From Microbacteriaceae bacterium (GTDB lineage Bacteria > Actinomycetota > Actinomycetes > Actinomycetales > Microbacteriaceae): 28,099 nt of DNA. Where the stretch lies: assembly GCA_011620705.1 (NCBI GenBank), contig WOYR01000201.1, positions 8,766-36,864 of the forward strand, given 5' to 3'. Made by a program: the position numbers and the translations under genes. Below the pieces are notes generated by a model. That model saw nothing but the letters and a program-made list of their open reading frames with translations, ran no database searches and was not told the DNA's origin. The first letter of the stretch is position 1; every line of letters starts with the position of its first letter. This document shows, piece by piece, positions 1 through 7,084 of the stretch.

Positions 1-254
1 AGTTCGCCGCGCTCAGCGTGCCGCAGCTGGTGACGCCGTACTACGCGCGGGCCGCTCTCTGGGACCGGATGGCCCCGCTCGCCGACGTCCGCCCCGAACT
101 GCTCTCGGCGTCCTCGGTGTGGGCCGTCGAGCTGCCGTCGGACGGCGCCATCCCCGCGGATATCGCCGACCTCACGGCGCACGGCTACCACGTGGTGAGC
201 GCCCACATCGTGCACCGGACCGAGGTCTATCGCTTGCAGAAGGAGGACGGATGA
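1..254 (+). CDS. C-terminal end of a probable membrane glycosyltransferase (5' truncated by window edge)
   Basis: Only the last 83 or so residues are present; the frame is open from base 3 to the TGA at 252-254. The visible part has no obvious membrane span and looks like a soluble tail, containing LWDRMAPLADVRPELL and ending HIVHRTEVYRLQKEDG. Such tails occur on GT-C type (GT39/ArnT-like) membrane glycosyltransferases, and the next gene, a polyprenol-phosphate sugar synthase, would make the lipid-linked donor such enzymes use. That assignment is inference from context; the catalytic part is outside the window. The stop overlaps the next start as ATGA, so the two are probably translationally coupled. 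Confidence 0.45.
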   Translation, partial: FAALSVPQLVTPYYARAALWDRMAPLADVRPELLSASSVWAVELPSDGAIPADIADLTAHGYHVVSAHIVHRTEVYRLQKEDG

Positions 255-1054
255 GCGAGCCGCCGAAGGAGGGAGCGCGAGCGAGCGAGTCGATCGTGGT
301 CGTGCTGCCCACATACGACGAGCGCGAGAACCTGGAGGGGGTGGTCCGGCGGCTGCGCCGCAGCGTTCCGGATGCACGCCTGCTCGTGGTCGACGACGGT
401 TCCCCCGACGGCACGGGGGTGCTCGCCGATGAGCTCGCGGCATCCGATCCTTCGATCAGCGTGCTGCACCGCGAGTCGAAGCAGGGGCTCGGCGCCGCAT
501 ACCTGGCCGGTTTCGACTGGGCGCTCGAGCGCGGCTTCGACATCATCGTCGAGTCCGATGTGGACGGATCGCACCAGCCAGAGCAGCTGCCGGCCCTGCT
601 GGCGGCGCTGGGAGGCCATGACGTGGTCGTCGGTTCGCGCTGGGTGCGCGGCGGCCGCATCGTCAACTGGCCGTGGAGGCGCCACGTGCTGTCGATCGGC
701 GGCAGCCTCTTCGCCCGCACGGCGCTGCGGCTGCACGAGCGGGATGTCACCGGCGGGTATCGGGTGTTCCGCGCCTCGGCGCTGCGAGCGATCGGCCTCG
801 GCCGTGTCGACAGCCTGGGCTACTGCTTCCAGATCGAGATGCTGTGGCGCGCCGAACGGGTGGGTCTGCGCGTCGCCGAGGTGCCCATCACCTTCATCGA
901 GCGCGTCAATGGCGTCTCGAAGATGACCGGCGGGATCGCGCTGGAGGCCATGCTGCGCGTCACCGTGTGGGGGTTGCACGAATTCGTCGACCGCGTGCGC
1001 GGACGCGGGGTCGCCGCGATCCCGGCCAGCCAGCGGGAACGGGCACCCCGTTGA
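251..1054 (+). CDS. Polyprenol monophosphomannose synthase-like GT2 glycosyltransferase
   Basis: A 267-residue GT-A fold family 2 glycosyltransferase related to dolichol/polyprenol-phosphate mannose synthase (DPM1/Ppm1), which moves mannose from GDP-mannose to a polyprenyl phosphate at the inner face of the membrane. Visible signatures are VVLPTYDERENLEG near residue 16, LLVVDDGSPDGTG, the acidic metal-site region ESDVDGSH, and the acceptor-side segment DVTGGYRVFRASAL. No C-terminal membrane spans are seen, so it is the soluble/peripheral type. In many actinobacteria ppm1 follows or is fused to lnt; here it follows a different, truncated gene. The ATG at 251 gives family-like length and overlaps the upstream stop by 4 bp (ATGA). 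The exact sugar (mannose or glucose) cannot be settled from sequence. Confidence 0.85.
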   Translation: MSEPPKEGARASESIVVVLPTYDERENLEGVVRRLRRSVPDARLLVVDDGSPDGTGVLADELAASDPSISVLHRESKQGLGAAYLAGFDWALERGFDIIVESDVDGSHQPEQLPALLAALGGHDVVVGSRWVRGGRIVNWPWRRHVLSIGGSLFARTALRLHERDVTGGYRVFRASALRAIGLGRVDSLGYCFQIEMLWRAERVGLRVAEVPITFIERVNGVSKMTGGIALEAMLRVTVWGLHEFVDRVRGRGVAAIPASQRERAPR

Positions 1055-1103
1055 CAGCCCTCCCGTTGCGGCAGGCGGACCGTCATCGCCGGAGTTCGCC
1101 GGG

Positions 1104-2984
1104 TCAGGCCGCCTTCATCCGCTGGCGGAGCTCCTCGAGCTGGGCCCTGACCGCACCGGGGACCCGGGTGCCGAAGGTGTCGAAGAACTTCTCCGCGTCG
1201 TCGGCTTCGGCCAGGTGCGCCGCCGGGTCGATGGCGAACAGCTGCTCCCAGTCGCTCTCGCTGACGTCGGCCCCGTCGAGGTCGACCGCTCCCGGCGCGG
1301 GGAGCCAGCCGAGCGGGCTGGAGACCGCGGGGGCCACGCCCTCGACCCGGTCGAGGATCCAGGCGAGCACGCGGCCGTTGTCGCCGAATCCGGGCCACAG
1401 GTAGCGCCCGTCTTCGCCCTTGCGGAACCAGTTGACCATGAAGATCCGCGGAACCCCGCCGGTCTTGCGCAGCTCGGCACCCACCTCGAGCCAGTGCGCC
1501 CAGTAGTCGGCCATGTTGTAGCCGCAGAAGGGCAGCATCGCGAAGGGATCGCGGCGCAACTCTCCGAGAGTGCCCTCGGCGGCCGCCGTGCGCTCGGACG
1601 AGATCGTGGCTCCCAAGAAGACGCCATGCTCCCAATCCCGCGCCTCCGCCACCAGAGGCACGTTGGTGGCACGCCGGCCGCCGAAGATGATCGCGTCGAT
1701 GACGACGCCCCGAGGGTCGTCCCAGTCGTCCGAGATGGACGGGCACTGGGCGGCCGACACGGTGAAGCGCGAGTTCGGATGGGCGGCGGGGGTGCCGGAT
1801 GCCGGCGTCCAGTCGTGGCCCGTCCAGTCGATGAGGTGGTCGGGCGGGCTCTGCGTGAGACCCTCCCACCAGATGTCGCCGTCGTCGCGCAGCGCGACGT
1901 TGGTGAAGATCGTGTTGCCCCAGATGGTCTCGACCGCTGTGGCGTTGGTCGAGGCGCCGGTCCCGTGAGCGACGCCGAAGAAGCCGGCCTCCGGGTTGAT
2001 GGCGCGGAGCCTGCCGTCGGCCCCTGGGGCGAGCCAGGCGATGTCGTCGCCGATCGTCTCGACGTGCCATCCGGGGATCGTGGGGCGCAGCATCGCGAAG
2101 TTGGTCTTGCCGCATGCGCTCGGGAAGGCCGCGGCGACGTGGAACACGCGCCCGCGCGGGTTCGTCACCTTGAGCAGCAGCATGTGCTCGGCGAGCCAGC
2201 CCTCGTCGCGCGCGATGACCGAGGCGATCCGCAGCGCGAACGACTTCTTGGCCAGGATGGCGTTGCCGCCGTACGCGGAGCCGTACGACCAGATCTCCCG
2301 GGTGTCGGGGAAGTGCGAGACGTACTTCGTCGGATTGCATGGCCACGCGACATCCGCCTCGCCCGGCTCGAGGGGGGCGCCGACGGTGTGCGCGGCGGGC
2401 ACCCACTCGGTGCTCGGGGTGATGTGGTCGAGCGCGGCCGACCCCATCCGGGTCATGATGCCCATGCTGACGACCACGTACGGCGAGTCGGTGAGCTGCA
2501 CCCCGTAGCGCGAGAGCGGGCTGCCCAGCGGGCCCATCGAGAAGGGGACGACGTACATCGTGCGGCCGCGCATCGCGCCCGTGAACAGGCCGTCGAGGGT
2601 CTCGCGCATCTCCGCCGGCTCGACCCAGTTGTTGGTGGGGCCGGCATCCACCTGCTTCTCGGTGCAGATGAAGGTGCGCGCCTCGACGCGTGCGACGTCA
2701 TCGGGGTTGCTGCGGGCCAGGAAGCTGTACGGCCGGTATTCCGGGTTGAGTTGGACGATCGTGCCGGTCTCGACCATGCGGCGCAGCAACTCGTCCTGTT
2801 CGCCACGGCTGCCCGTCACCCAGACGATGTCGTCCGGCGTGGTCAGGGCGGCCATCCGATCGACCCATGCGACGATGCGGGGGTTCGCATTGGCCGGGGC
2901 CGAGTGATGGAGCAGGCTCGGGAGTTCGTGGGATCCGGTCTCGGGCGCGGAGGCGCTCGCCGGGGGGTCGGCGGTCAAGGTCAT
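1104..2984 (-). CDS. pckG: Phosphoenolpyruvate carboxykinase (GTP)
   Basis: Converts oxaloacetate plus GTP to phosphoenolpyruvate, CO2 and GDP: the cytosolic entry to gluconeogenesis. The 626-residue protein has the GTP-class layout. The P-loop/kinase-1 motif FPSACGKTN carries the reactive cysteine (Cys291), kinase-2 is GDDIAWL (about 312-318), and there are the metal-site lysines AKKSF (246-247), the substrate-loop segment NPEAGFFGVAHGTG, and FCGYNMADYWAHW near the C terminus. The ATG at 2984 is chosen because GGAGGG lies about 8 nt upstream; an in-frame extension to 3044 has no family support. It is transcribed divergently from a RamB-like regulator. A perfect 12-bp inverted repeat lies just upstream (3007-3036), so control at the promoter or leader is likely. 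It converges with the glycosyltransferase gene across 49 bp with no clear terminator. Confidence 0.97.
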   Translation of the reverse strand: MTLTADPPASASAPETGSHELPSLLHHSAPANANPRIVAWVDRMAALTTPDDIVWVTGSRGEQDELLRRMVETGTIVQLNPEYRPYSFLARSNPDDVARVEARTFICTEKQVDAGPTNNWVEPAEMRETLDGLFTGAMRGRTMYVVPFSMGPLGSPLSRYGVQLTDSPYVVVSMGIMTRMGSAALDHITPSTEWVPAAHTVGAPLEPGEADVAWPCNPTKYVSHFPDTREIWSYGSAYGGNAILAKKSFALRIASVIARDEGWLAEHMLLLKVTNPRGRVFHVAAAFPSACGKTNFAMLRPTIPGWHVETIGDDIAWLAPGADGRLRAINPEAGFFGVAHGTGASTNATAVETIWGNTIFTNVALRDDGDIWWEGLTQSPPDHLIDWTGHDWTPASGTPAAHPNSRFTVSAAQCPSISDDWDDPRGVVIDAIIFGGRRATNVPLVAEARDWEHGVFLGATISSERTAAAEGTLGELRRDPFAMLPFCGYNMADYWAHWLEVGAELRKTGGVPRIFMVNWFRKGEDGRYLWPGFGDNGRVLAWILDRVEGVAPAVSSPLGWLPAPGAVDLDGADVSESDWEQLFAIDPAAHLAEADDAEKFFDTFGTRVPGAVRAQLEELRQRMKAA

Positions 2985-3006
2985 GATGGGGCCCTCCATC
3001 CATCCG

Positions 3007-3036
3007 GCGATCCGCTGGTATGGGCCAGCGGATCGC
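3007..3036 (-). promoter_or_regulatory. Perfect 12-bp inverted repeat in the pckG leader/promoter
   Basis: GCGATCCGCTGG (3007-3018), spacer TATGGG, CCAGCGGATCGC (3025-3036). It ends 22 nt before the pckG ATG, just upstream of its ribosome binding site. It may be a DNA operator or, if transcribed, a stable 5'-UTR hairpin. No T-run follows in either direction, so it is not a typical intrinsic terminator. Confidence 0.7.
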
Positions 3037-3119
3037 GCTCTCACGGCTTCTGATCCACAAGAATCTCGGTCAGTTCCACTCTGGGCCGACTTTCCCGGTA
3101 TCCATCGTGAAGATGACTA

Positions 3120-3139
3120 GAAAGAACTCAGGTTCTTTC
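3120..3139. promoter_or_regulatory. Perfect 8-bp inverted repeat, candidate operator of the ramB-like gene
   Basis: GAAAGAAC (3120-3127), spacer TCAG, GTTCTTTC (3132-3139). It lies about where the -35 region would be if the -10 is TAGCAT at 3142-3147, so a bound regulator would block transcription of the ramB-like gene. Autoregulation is plausible but inferred. It does not match my memory of the corynebacterial RamB site. Confidence 0.6.
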
Positions 3140-3141
3140 CG

Positions 3142-3161
3142 TAGCATTCATTTTGTGAATG
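3142..3161 (+). promoter_or_regulatory. Leaderless-type -10 box and small palindrome over the ramB-like start codon
   Basis: TAGCAT (3142-3147, TANNNT) lies 7 nt before the GTG at 3155, and no Shine-Dalgarno sequence is visible, which suggests a leaderless mRNA starting at GTG. An overlapping perfect repeat CATTCA (3145-3150), TTTTG, TGAATG (3156-3161) spans the start codon and could be a second operator half of the region. Confidence 0.5.
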
Positions 3162-4591
3162 ATCTCGCGACTCTCGGCCAGCGGATGCGTCACTTCCGCA
3201 CCGCATCCGGCCTCACCCTCGACCAGCTCGGCGCGGCCGTCGGCATCGCGGCGAGCCAGCTCTCCCTGATGGAGAACGGCAAGCGCGAACCGCGGCTCTC
3301 CTTGCTGGGCGCCATCGCCGAGCACCTGGGCATCCCGATCTCGGAGCTGCTGGACAGCACGGCGCCGAGCGAACGCGCGGGCCTCGAGATCGAACTCGAC
3401 CGCGCGCAGTCCAGTCCCGTCTACGCCGGACTCGGCCTCCCCGTGCTGCGGGCGGGCAAGAGCATGACGGATGACACGCTCCGCACCATCGTCGGCCTGC
3501 ATCGCGAACTCGCCCGCCGCGCCCGCGAGGCCATCGCCACCCCGGAGGAGGCGCGCCGCGCCAACACCGAGTTGCGCGCCCTCATGCGGACCCGTGACAA
3601 CCACCTGCCCGAGATCGAGGATCTCGCCCAACGCGAAGTGGATGCGGTCGGCCACGTCTCGGGCGCGCTCACCCACCGCAGCGTCGGACGGATGGCGGAG
3701 CGCCTCGGCTTCCAACTGGTCTACGTCTCCGATCTGCCGCACTCCGCCCGCTCGGTGACCGACTTCGCGAACGGGCGGATCTATCTGCCGCCGGCATCCA
3801 TCCCGGGCGGCCACGGGCTGCGCTCGATGGCCTTGCAGGCGATCGCGCACCGCCTGCTCGGCCACACGGCGCCCGAGAGCTACGCGGAGTTCCTGCAGCA
3901 GCGGCTGCAGATCAACTACTTCGCGGCGGCCGCGCTGATGCCGCGCCGGCAGTCCGTCGAGTTCCTGTCGGCCGCCAAGGCCGATCGCAACATCGCCGTC
4001 GAGGACTTCCGCGACGCCTTCGGCGTGACCCACGAGGCGGCCGCCCTGCGCTTCACCAACCTGGCGACCGCGCACCTGGGCATCAAGACGCACTTCCTGC
4101 GGGTGGATGGCGCCGGCGGCATCGGCAAGGCATACGAGAACGACGGACTCCCGCTGCCGGTCGACGTCACCGGTTCGATCGAGGGCGAGATCGTCTGCCG
4201 CAACTGGAGCGCCCGCCAGGCCTTCGCGCGCACCAACCGCACCACCGAGTTCTACCAGTACACCGACACGCCCGCCGGCACCTTCTTCGAGTCGACCCAG
4301 ACCGGGACCGGGGCGAACGACGAGTTCTCGATCACGATCGGAGTGCCGTTCGACCACGCGCGCTGGTTCCGCGGACGTGAGACCACCCGCCGCGAGCAGT
4401 CGCGGTGCCCGGATGCCTCGTGCTGCCGCCGCCCGCCCGCGGAGCTGGCCGAGCACTGGGCCGGCCGCGCCTGGACCAGCGCCAAGGTGCATGCCCACAT
4501 CTTCTCGCCGCTGCCCTCCGGCACCTTCCCGGGAGTGGACGACCGGGAGCTGTACGAGTTCCTGGAGTCGCATTCGACGCCGACCGGCTGA
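3155..4591 (+). CDS. RamB/ScfR-family transcriptional regulator (XRE HTH + IrrE-like + DUF2083)
   Basis: A 478-residue regulator matching the short-chain fatty acyl/acetate-metabolism regulator family (RamB of Corynebacterium and Mycobacterium, about 475 residues). An XRE helix-turn-helix sits at about residues 8-62, with LTLDQLGAAVGIAASQLS then MENGKREPRLSLL. A middle IrrE-like region contains the helix ALQAIAHRLLGH. The C-terminal DUF2083 region has a cysteine cluster (Cys418, Cys423, Cys424 in RCPDASCCRRPP) and the end AKVHAHIFSPLPSGTFPG. RamB proteins control acetate, glyoxylate and propionate genes; divergence from pckG suggests control of gluconeogenic flux here, which is inference. The GTG at 3155 is chosen because it precedes the HTH closely and has a -10 box 7 nt upstream; an ATG at 3113 is possible. 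Confidence 0.85.
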   Translation: MNDLATLGQRMRHFRTASGLTLDQLGAAVGIAASQLSLMENGKREPRLSLLGAIAEHLGIPISELLDSTAPSERAGLEIELDRAQSSPVYAGLGLPVLRAGKSMTDDTLRTIVGLHRELARRAREAIATPEEARRANTELRALMRTRDNHLPEIEDLAQREVDAVGHVSGALTHRSVGRMAERLGFQLVYVSDLPHSARSVTDFANGRIYLPPASIPGGHGLRSMALQAIAHRLLGHTAPESYAEFLQQRLQINYFAAAALMPRRQSVEFLSAAKADRNIAVEDFRDAFGVTHEAAALRFTNLATAHLGIKTHFLRVDGAGGIGKAYENDGLPLPVDVTGSIEGEIVCRNWSARQAFARTNRTTEFYQYTDTPAGTFFESTQTGTGANDEFSITIGVPFDHARWFRGRETTRREQSRCPDASCCRRPPAELAEHWAGRAWTSAKVHAHIFSPLPSGTFPGVDDRELYEFLESHSTPTG

Positions 4592-4610
4592 ATGCCGCGG
4601 CGTGCAGCCG
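4585..4610. terminator. Candidate bidirectional terminator hairpin between convergent genes
   Basis: CGGCTG (4585-4590) pairs with CAGCCG (4605-4610), and most of the intervening 14 nt continue the stem with one mismatch and one wobble. It overlaps the stop of the ramB-like gene and abuts the stop of the convergent lipoprotein gene. There is no clear T-run, as is common in high-GC actinobacteria. Confidence 0.45.
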
Positions 4611-4611
4611 T

Positions 4612-5130
4612 CTACCGTTGCGCGTTCTTCAGCGTGCCGATGGTCGGCGTGCCCATGTCGTACACCGTGCAGAGGATCTCACGATCGCCGTTCGCCCAGC
4701 TATCGGAGGTCGGGAAGTAGTACGAGATGCTCAAGCTGGAGTCGTCATAGCTGATTCCGATGAAGCCGGGGAAGGCGTCTGCGCAGCCCTGCTCGGCCTG
4801 GGCCTTCACCGCGTCATCACCCGGGTAGGCGCCGTTGCCCTTCGGCATGGTGATGCTCGTGTACGCCTCCGAGTGGTGCGGCTCGCTGCAGGGGACGATC
4901 GGTGCGGTGGTGACCGTCCCGGTGGTCGTCACGTCGTTCAGGCAGTCGCCGACCTTGATGCTGAAGACATCCGCATTGCCGTTATCGGCCGTCGGCGTTC
5001 CGCCGGCGTCGCGCGGCGTGGTGTTGGCGATCGTGTTCAGGAGGCTGCAGCCGGAGAGCAGGAACCCTGCGGCGGCCAGAGCGGTGATCGCGAGCGTGCG
5101 GGTCAGCGGACGGGGGGCGGTCGTGGACAT
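4612..5130 (-). CDS. Secreted lipoprotein with septum-formation (DUF4190-associated) domain
   Basis: A 172-residue predicted lipoprotein. Its N terminus has arginines before a hydrophobic core and the lipobox LLSGC, with lipidated Cys28, so it should be anchored on the outer face of the cytoplasmic membrane. The mature part starts with a T/D/N-rich linker. It then carries the actinobacterial Septum_form pattern: DVFSIKVGDCLND, later VPCSEPHHSEAY, EQGCADAFPGF and REILCTVYD, where paired cysteines probably form disulfides. The domain name comes from family annotation; the molecular role is unknown. It lies 67 bp downstream of hisN on the same strand, with its own possible -10 at 5182-5187, so it may be transcribed separately. 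It converges with the ramB-like gene. Confidence 0.75.
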   Translation of the reverse strand: MSTTAPRPLTRTLAITALAAAGFLLSGCSLLNTIANTTPRDAGGTPTADNGNADVFSIKVGDCLNDVTTTGTVTTAPIVPCSEPHHSEAYTSITMPKGNGAYPGDDAVKAQAEQGCADAFPGFIGISYDDSSLSISYYFPTSDSWANGDREILCTVYDMGTPTIGTLKNAQR

Positions 5131-5181
5131 GGGCGGTTTCGTACTTCCGTCTCGTGGGCATCGGGATCTGAGGCCGACTCC

Positions 5182-5187
5182 ACCCTA
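5182..5187 (-). promoter_or_regulatory. Possible -10 box for the lipoprotein gene
   Basis: TAGGGT on the minus strand (TANNNT) is the best -10 candidate in the 67-bp gap after hisN and would give a leader of about 45 nt. No convincing -35 is seen. Confidence 0.3.
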
Positions 5188-5197
5188 ACGGGCGCCG

Positions 5198-6007
5198 TCA
5201 GCCCGCCGACAGCGCTGCCAGAACACGGTCGTGCAGCAGCCCGTTGGTGGCCAGGATGCTGTCGTCCGTGAGCGGGTCCGCTCCGTTCACAGTGGTGATG
5301 CGTCCGCCCGCTTCGCGCACCACGGGGACGAGGGCGGCGACATCCCACGGCTTCAGGTCGAACTCGCCGGAGATGTCGATCGCGCCCTCGGCGACGAGCA
5401 TGTACGACCAGAGGTCGCCGAACGCGCGGGTGCGGCCCACCTCGCGGCTCATGGCGACGAGCGCATCGAGGCGGCCGGCCTCATCCCAGTGCTTCAGGCT
5501 GTTGTAGCTGAGGGATGCCTCGTCGAGTTCGTCGACGCCGCTGACCGAGATTCGGCGCGGCTCACCGCCGTCCTGCTGCATCCAGGCGCCGTGGCCCGTC
5601 GCCGCCCACCAGCGCCTGCCGAGTGCGGGGGCGCTCACCACGCCGAGCTCTGGGATGCCGTCGATCACCAGCGAGAGCAGCAGCCCCCAGATCGGCACCC
5701 CGCGGACGAAGTTGGCAGTGCCGTCGATGGGGTCGACGATCCATTGGCGTCGCGATTCGCCGGTGGTGCCGAACTCCTCGCCGAGCATCGAATCATCGGG
5801 GCGGGCCGATGCGAGGCGGCTGCGGATCATCTGCTCGACGCGCCGGTCGGCGTCGGTGACCTGCGTGCGGTCGGGTTTCAGCTGCACATCCAGGTCCTGG
5901 GCGCGGTAGCGGTCCATCGCGATCAGATCGGCTTCGCCTGCGAGCGTGAGTGCGACCGCGAGGTCGTCGGCCAGCGTGGGGAGCTCGGGCGCGGAGGCGG
6001 TGATCAC
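5198..6007 (-). CDS. hisN: Histidinol-phosphatase of the inositol monophosphatase family
   Basis: A 269-residue member of the Mg-dependent FIG/IMPase superfamily. Metal-site motifs are GEEFG (76-80), WIVDPIDGTANF (Asp92, Asp95) and KPWDVAAL (Asp222). In actinobacteria this subgroup dephosphorylates L-histidinol phosphate, the penultimate step of histidine synthesis. Position next to rsgA and aroA is the usual hisN neighbourhood in this group, which favours HisN over generic inositol phosphatase, though motifs alone cannot separate them. The start is the GTG at 6007, 9 nt after the rsgA stop, so it is the third gene of the aroA-rsgA-hisN operon. The upstream Shine-Dalgarno sequence is weak. 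Confidence 0.85.
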   Translation of the reverse strand: MITASAPELPTLADDLAVALTLAGEADLIAMDRYRAQDLDVQLKPDRTQVTDADRRVEQMIRSRLASARPDDSMLGEEFGTTGESRRQWIVDPIDGTANFVRGVPIWGLLLSLVIDGIPELGVVSAPALGRRWWAATGHGAWMQQDGGEPRRISVSGVDELDEASLSYNSLKHWDEAGRLDALVAMSREVGRTRAFGDLWSYMLVAEGAIDISGEFDLKPWDVAALVPVVREAGGRITTVNGADPLTDDSILATNGLLHDRVLAALSAG

Positions 6008-6016
6008 GCCACCAGG

Positions 6017-7060
6017 CTAGTTCTTGAGCGAGAGCAGCAGGCGCTGCAGGGAGTCGACCCGTTCGGCCGGCAGGCGGCCTTGGGCGACAGCCTCGTTGAG
6101 CGAGCAGTCGGGGGCGTCCGGCAGGTGGCTGCAGCCTCGGGGGCAGTCCTCGGCGACGGCGGCGAGATCGGAGAACGACTTCAGGATGCTGTCGGGATTC
6201 ACATGCCCGAGTCCGAAGGAGCGCACGCCGGGGGTGTCGATGATCCACCCGCCGGTGGGCACCCGCAGCGACACCGTCGACGAGGAGGTGTGCCGCCCGC
6301 GCCCGGTGACGGTGTTCACGACGCCGACGGCGCGATCCGTGCCGGGGACGAGGGCGTTGACCAGCGTCGACTTGCCGACCCCCGAGTGCCCCACGGCCAC
6401 TGTGGTGTGCCCGGCGAGGGCCGGCGCCAGTTCGGCGAGCGCCCGGCCGTCGACGCCATGGGCGTCCTGCGCGCTGCGGAACACCGGGATGCCGAGCCCG
6501 GCGAAGTTGGCCAGGAACTCGCCGGGATCCCGCAGATCGGTCTTCGTGACGACCATGAGCGGGGCGATGCCGGCGTCGTACGCCGCCACCAGGTAGCGGT
6601 CGACGAGGCGCGGCCGCGGCTCGGGATCGGCCGCCGCCACCACGATCATCAGCTGATCGGCGTTGGCCACGATGATCCGCTCCACCTCGTCGCTGTCGTC
6701 GGCGCTGCGGCGCAGCAAAGTGGTGCGCGGACGGATCCGCACGATCCGCGCGAGCGAGCCGTCGCCGCCGCTGGTGTCGCCGACCAGATCGACCCGGTCG
6801 CCGGTCACGATCGCCTGGTCTCGCAGTTCGCGGGCGCGCGTCGTGGTGAGGGTGCGCTCCTGGGGGCCGTCCTCATCGGCCAGCACCGTGTAGCGGCCGC
6901 GGTCCACCGACAGCACGCGGCCGACGATGGCGTCCTCGTGCTCCGGGCGGGTCTTGGTGCGCGGGCGGCTTCCCTTGGGGTTCGGACGGATGCGCGCGTC
7001 CGACTCGTCCCACTCGCCGAACTCCTCATCGGGGACGTCGCTGTCGTCGAGCCAGCTCAT
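6017..7060 (-). CDS. rsgA: Ribosome small subunit-dependent GTPase A
   Basis: A 347-residue circularly permuted GTPase that acts in late maturation of the 30S ribosomal subunit. An acidic N-terminal tail and basic PKGSRPRTKTR segment precede an OB-fold at about 45-110. The permuted G motifs follow: G4 TKTD (172-175), G1 P-loop GHSGVGKS (224-231) and G3 DTPG (275-278). The C-terminal zinc knuckle uses Cys306, Cys310, His312 and Cys319. All key residues are present. It lies 24 bp downstream of aroA and 9 bp upstream of hisN on the same strand. No clear Shine-Dalgarno sequence is seen before the ATG. Confidence 0.96.
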   Translation of the reverse strand: MSWLDDSDVPDEEFGEWDESDARIRPNPKGSRPRTKTRPEHEDAIVGRVLSVDRGRYTVLADEDGPQERTLTTTRARELRDQAIVTGDRVDLVGDTSGGDGSLARIVRIRPRTTLLRRSADDSDEVERIIVANADQLMIVVAAADPEPRPRLVDRYLVAAYDAGIAPLMVVTKTDLRDPGEFLANFAGLGIPVFRSAQDAHGVDGRALAELAPALAGHTTVAVGHSGVGKSTLVNALVPGTDRAVGVVNTVTGRGRHTSSSTVSLRVPTGGWIIDTPGVRSFGLGHVNPDSILKSFSDLAAVAEDCPRGCSHLPDAPDCSLNEAVAQGRLPAERVDSLQRLLLSLKN

Positions 7061-7084
7061 GGAAGACGGCTCATGCGGGTGTGC

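Noticed and set aside
1055..1103. Terminator between the convergent glycosyltransferase and pckG genes
   Set aside because: The 49-bp gap contains only short GC-rich repeats (for example CCCGTTG twice in direct orientation) and no convincing stem.
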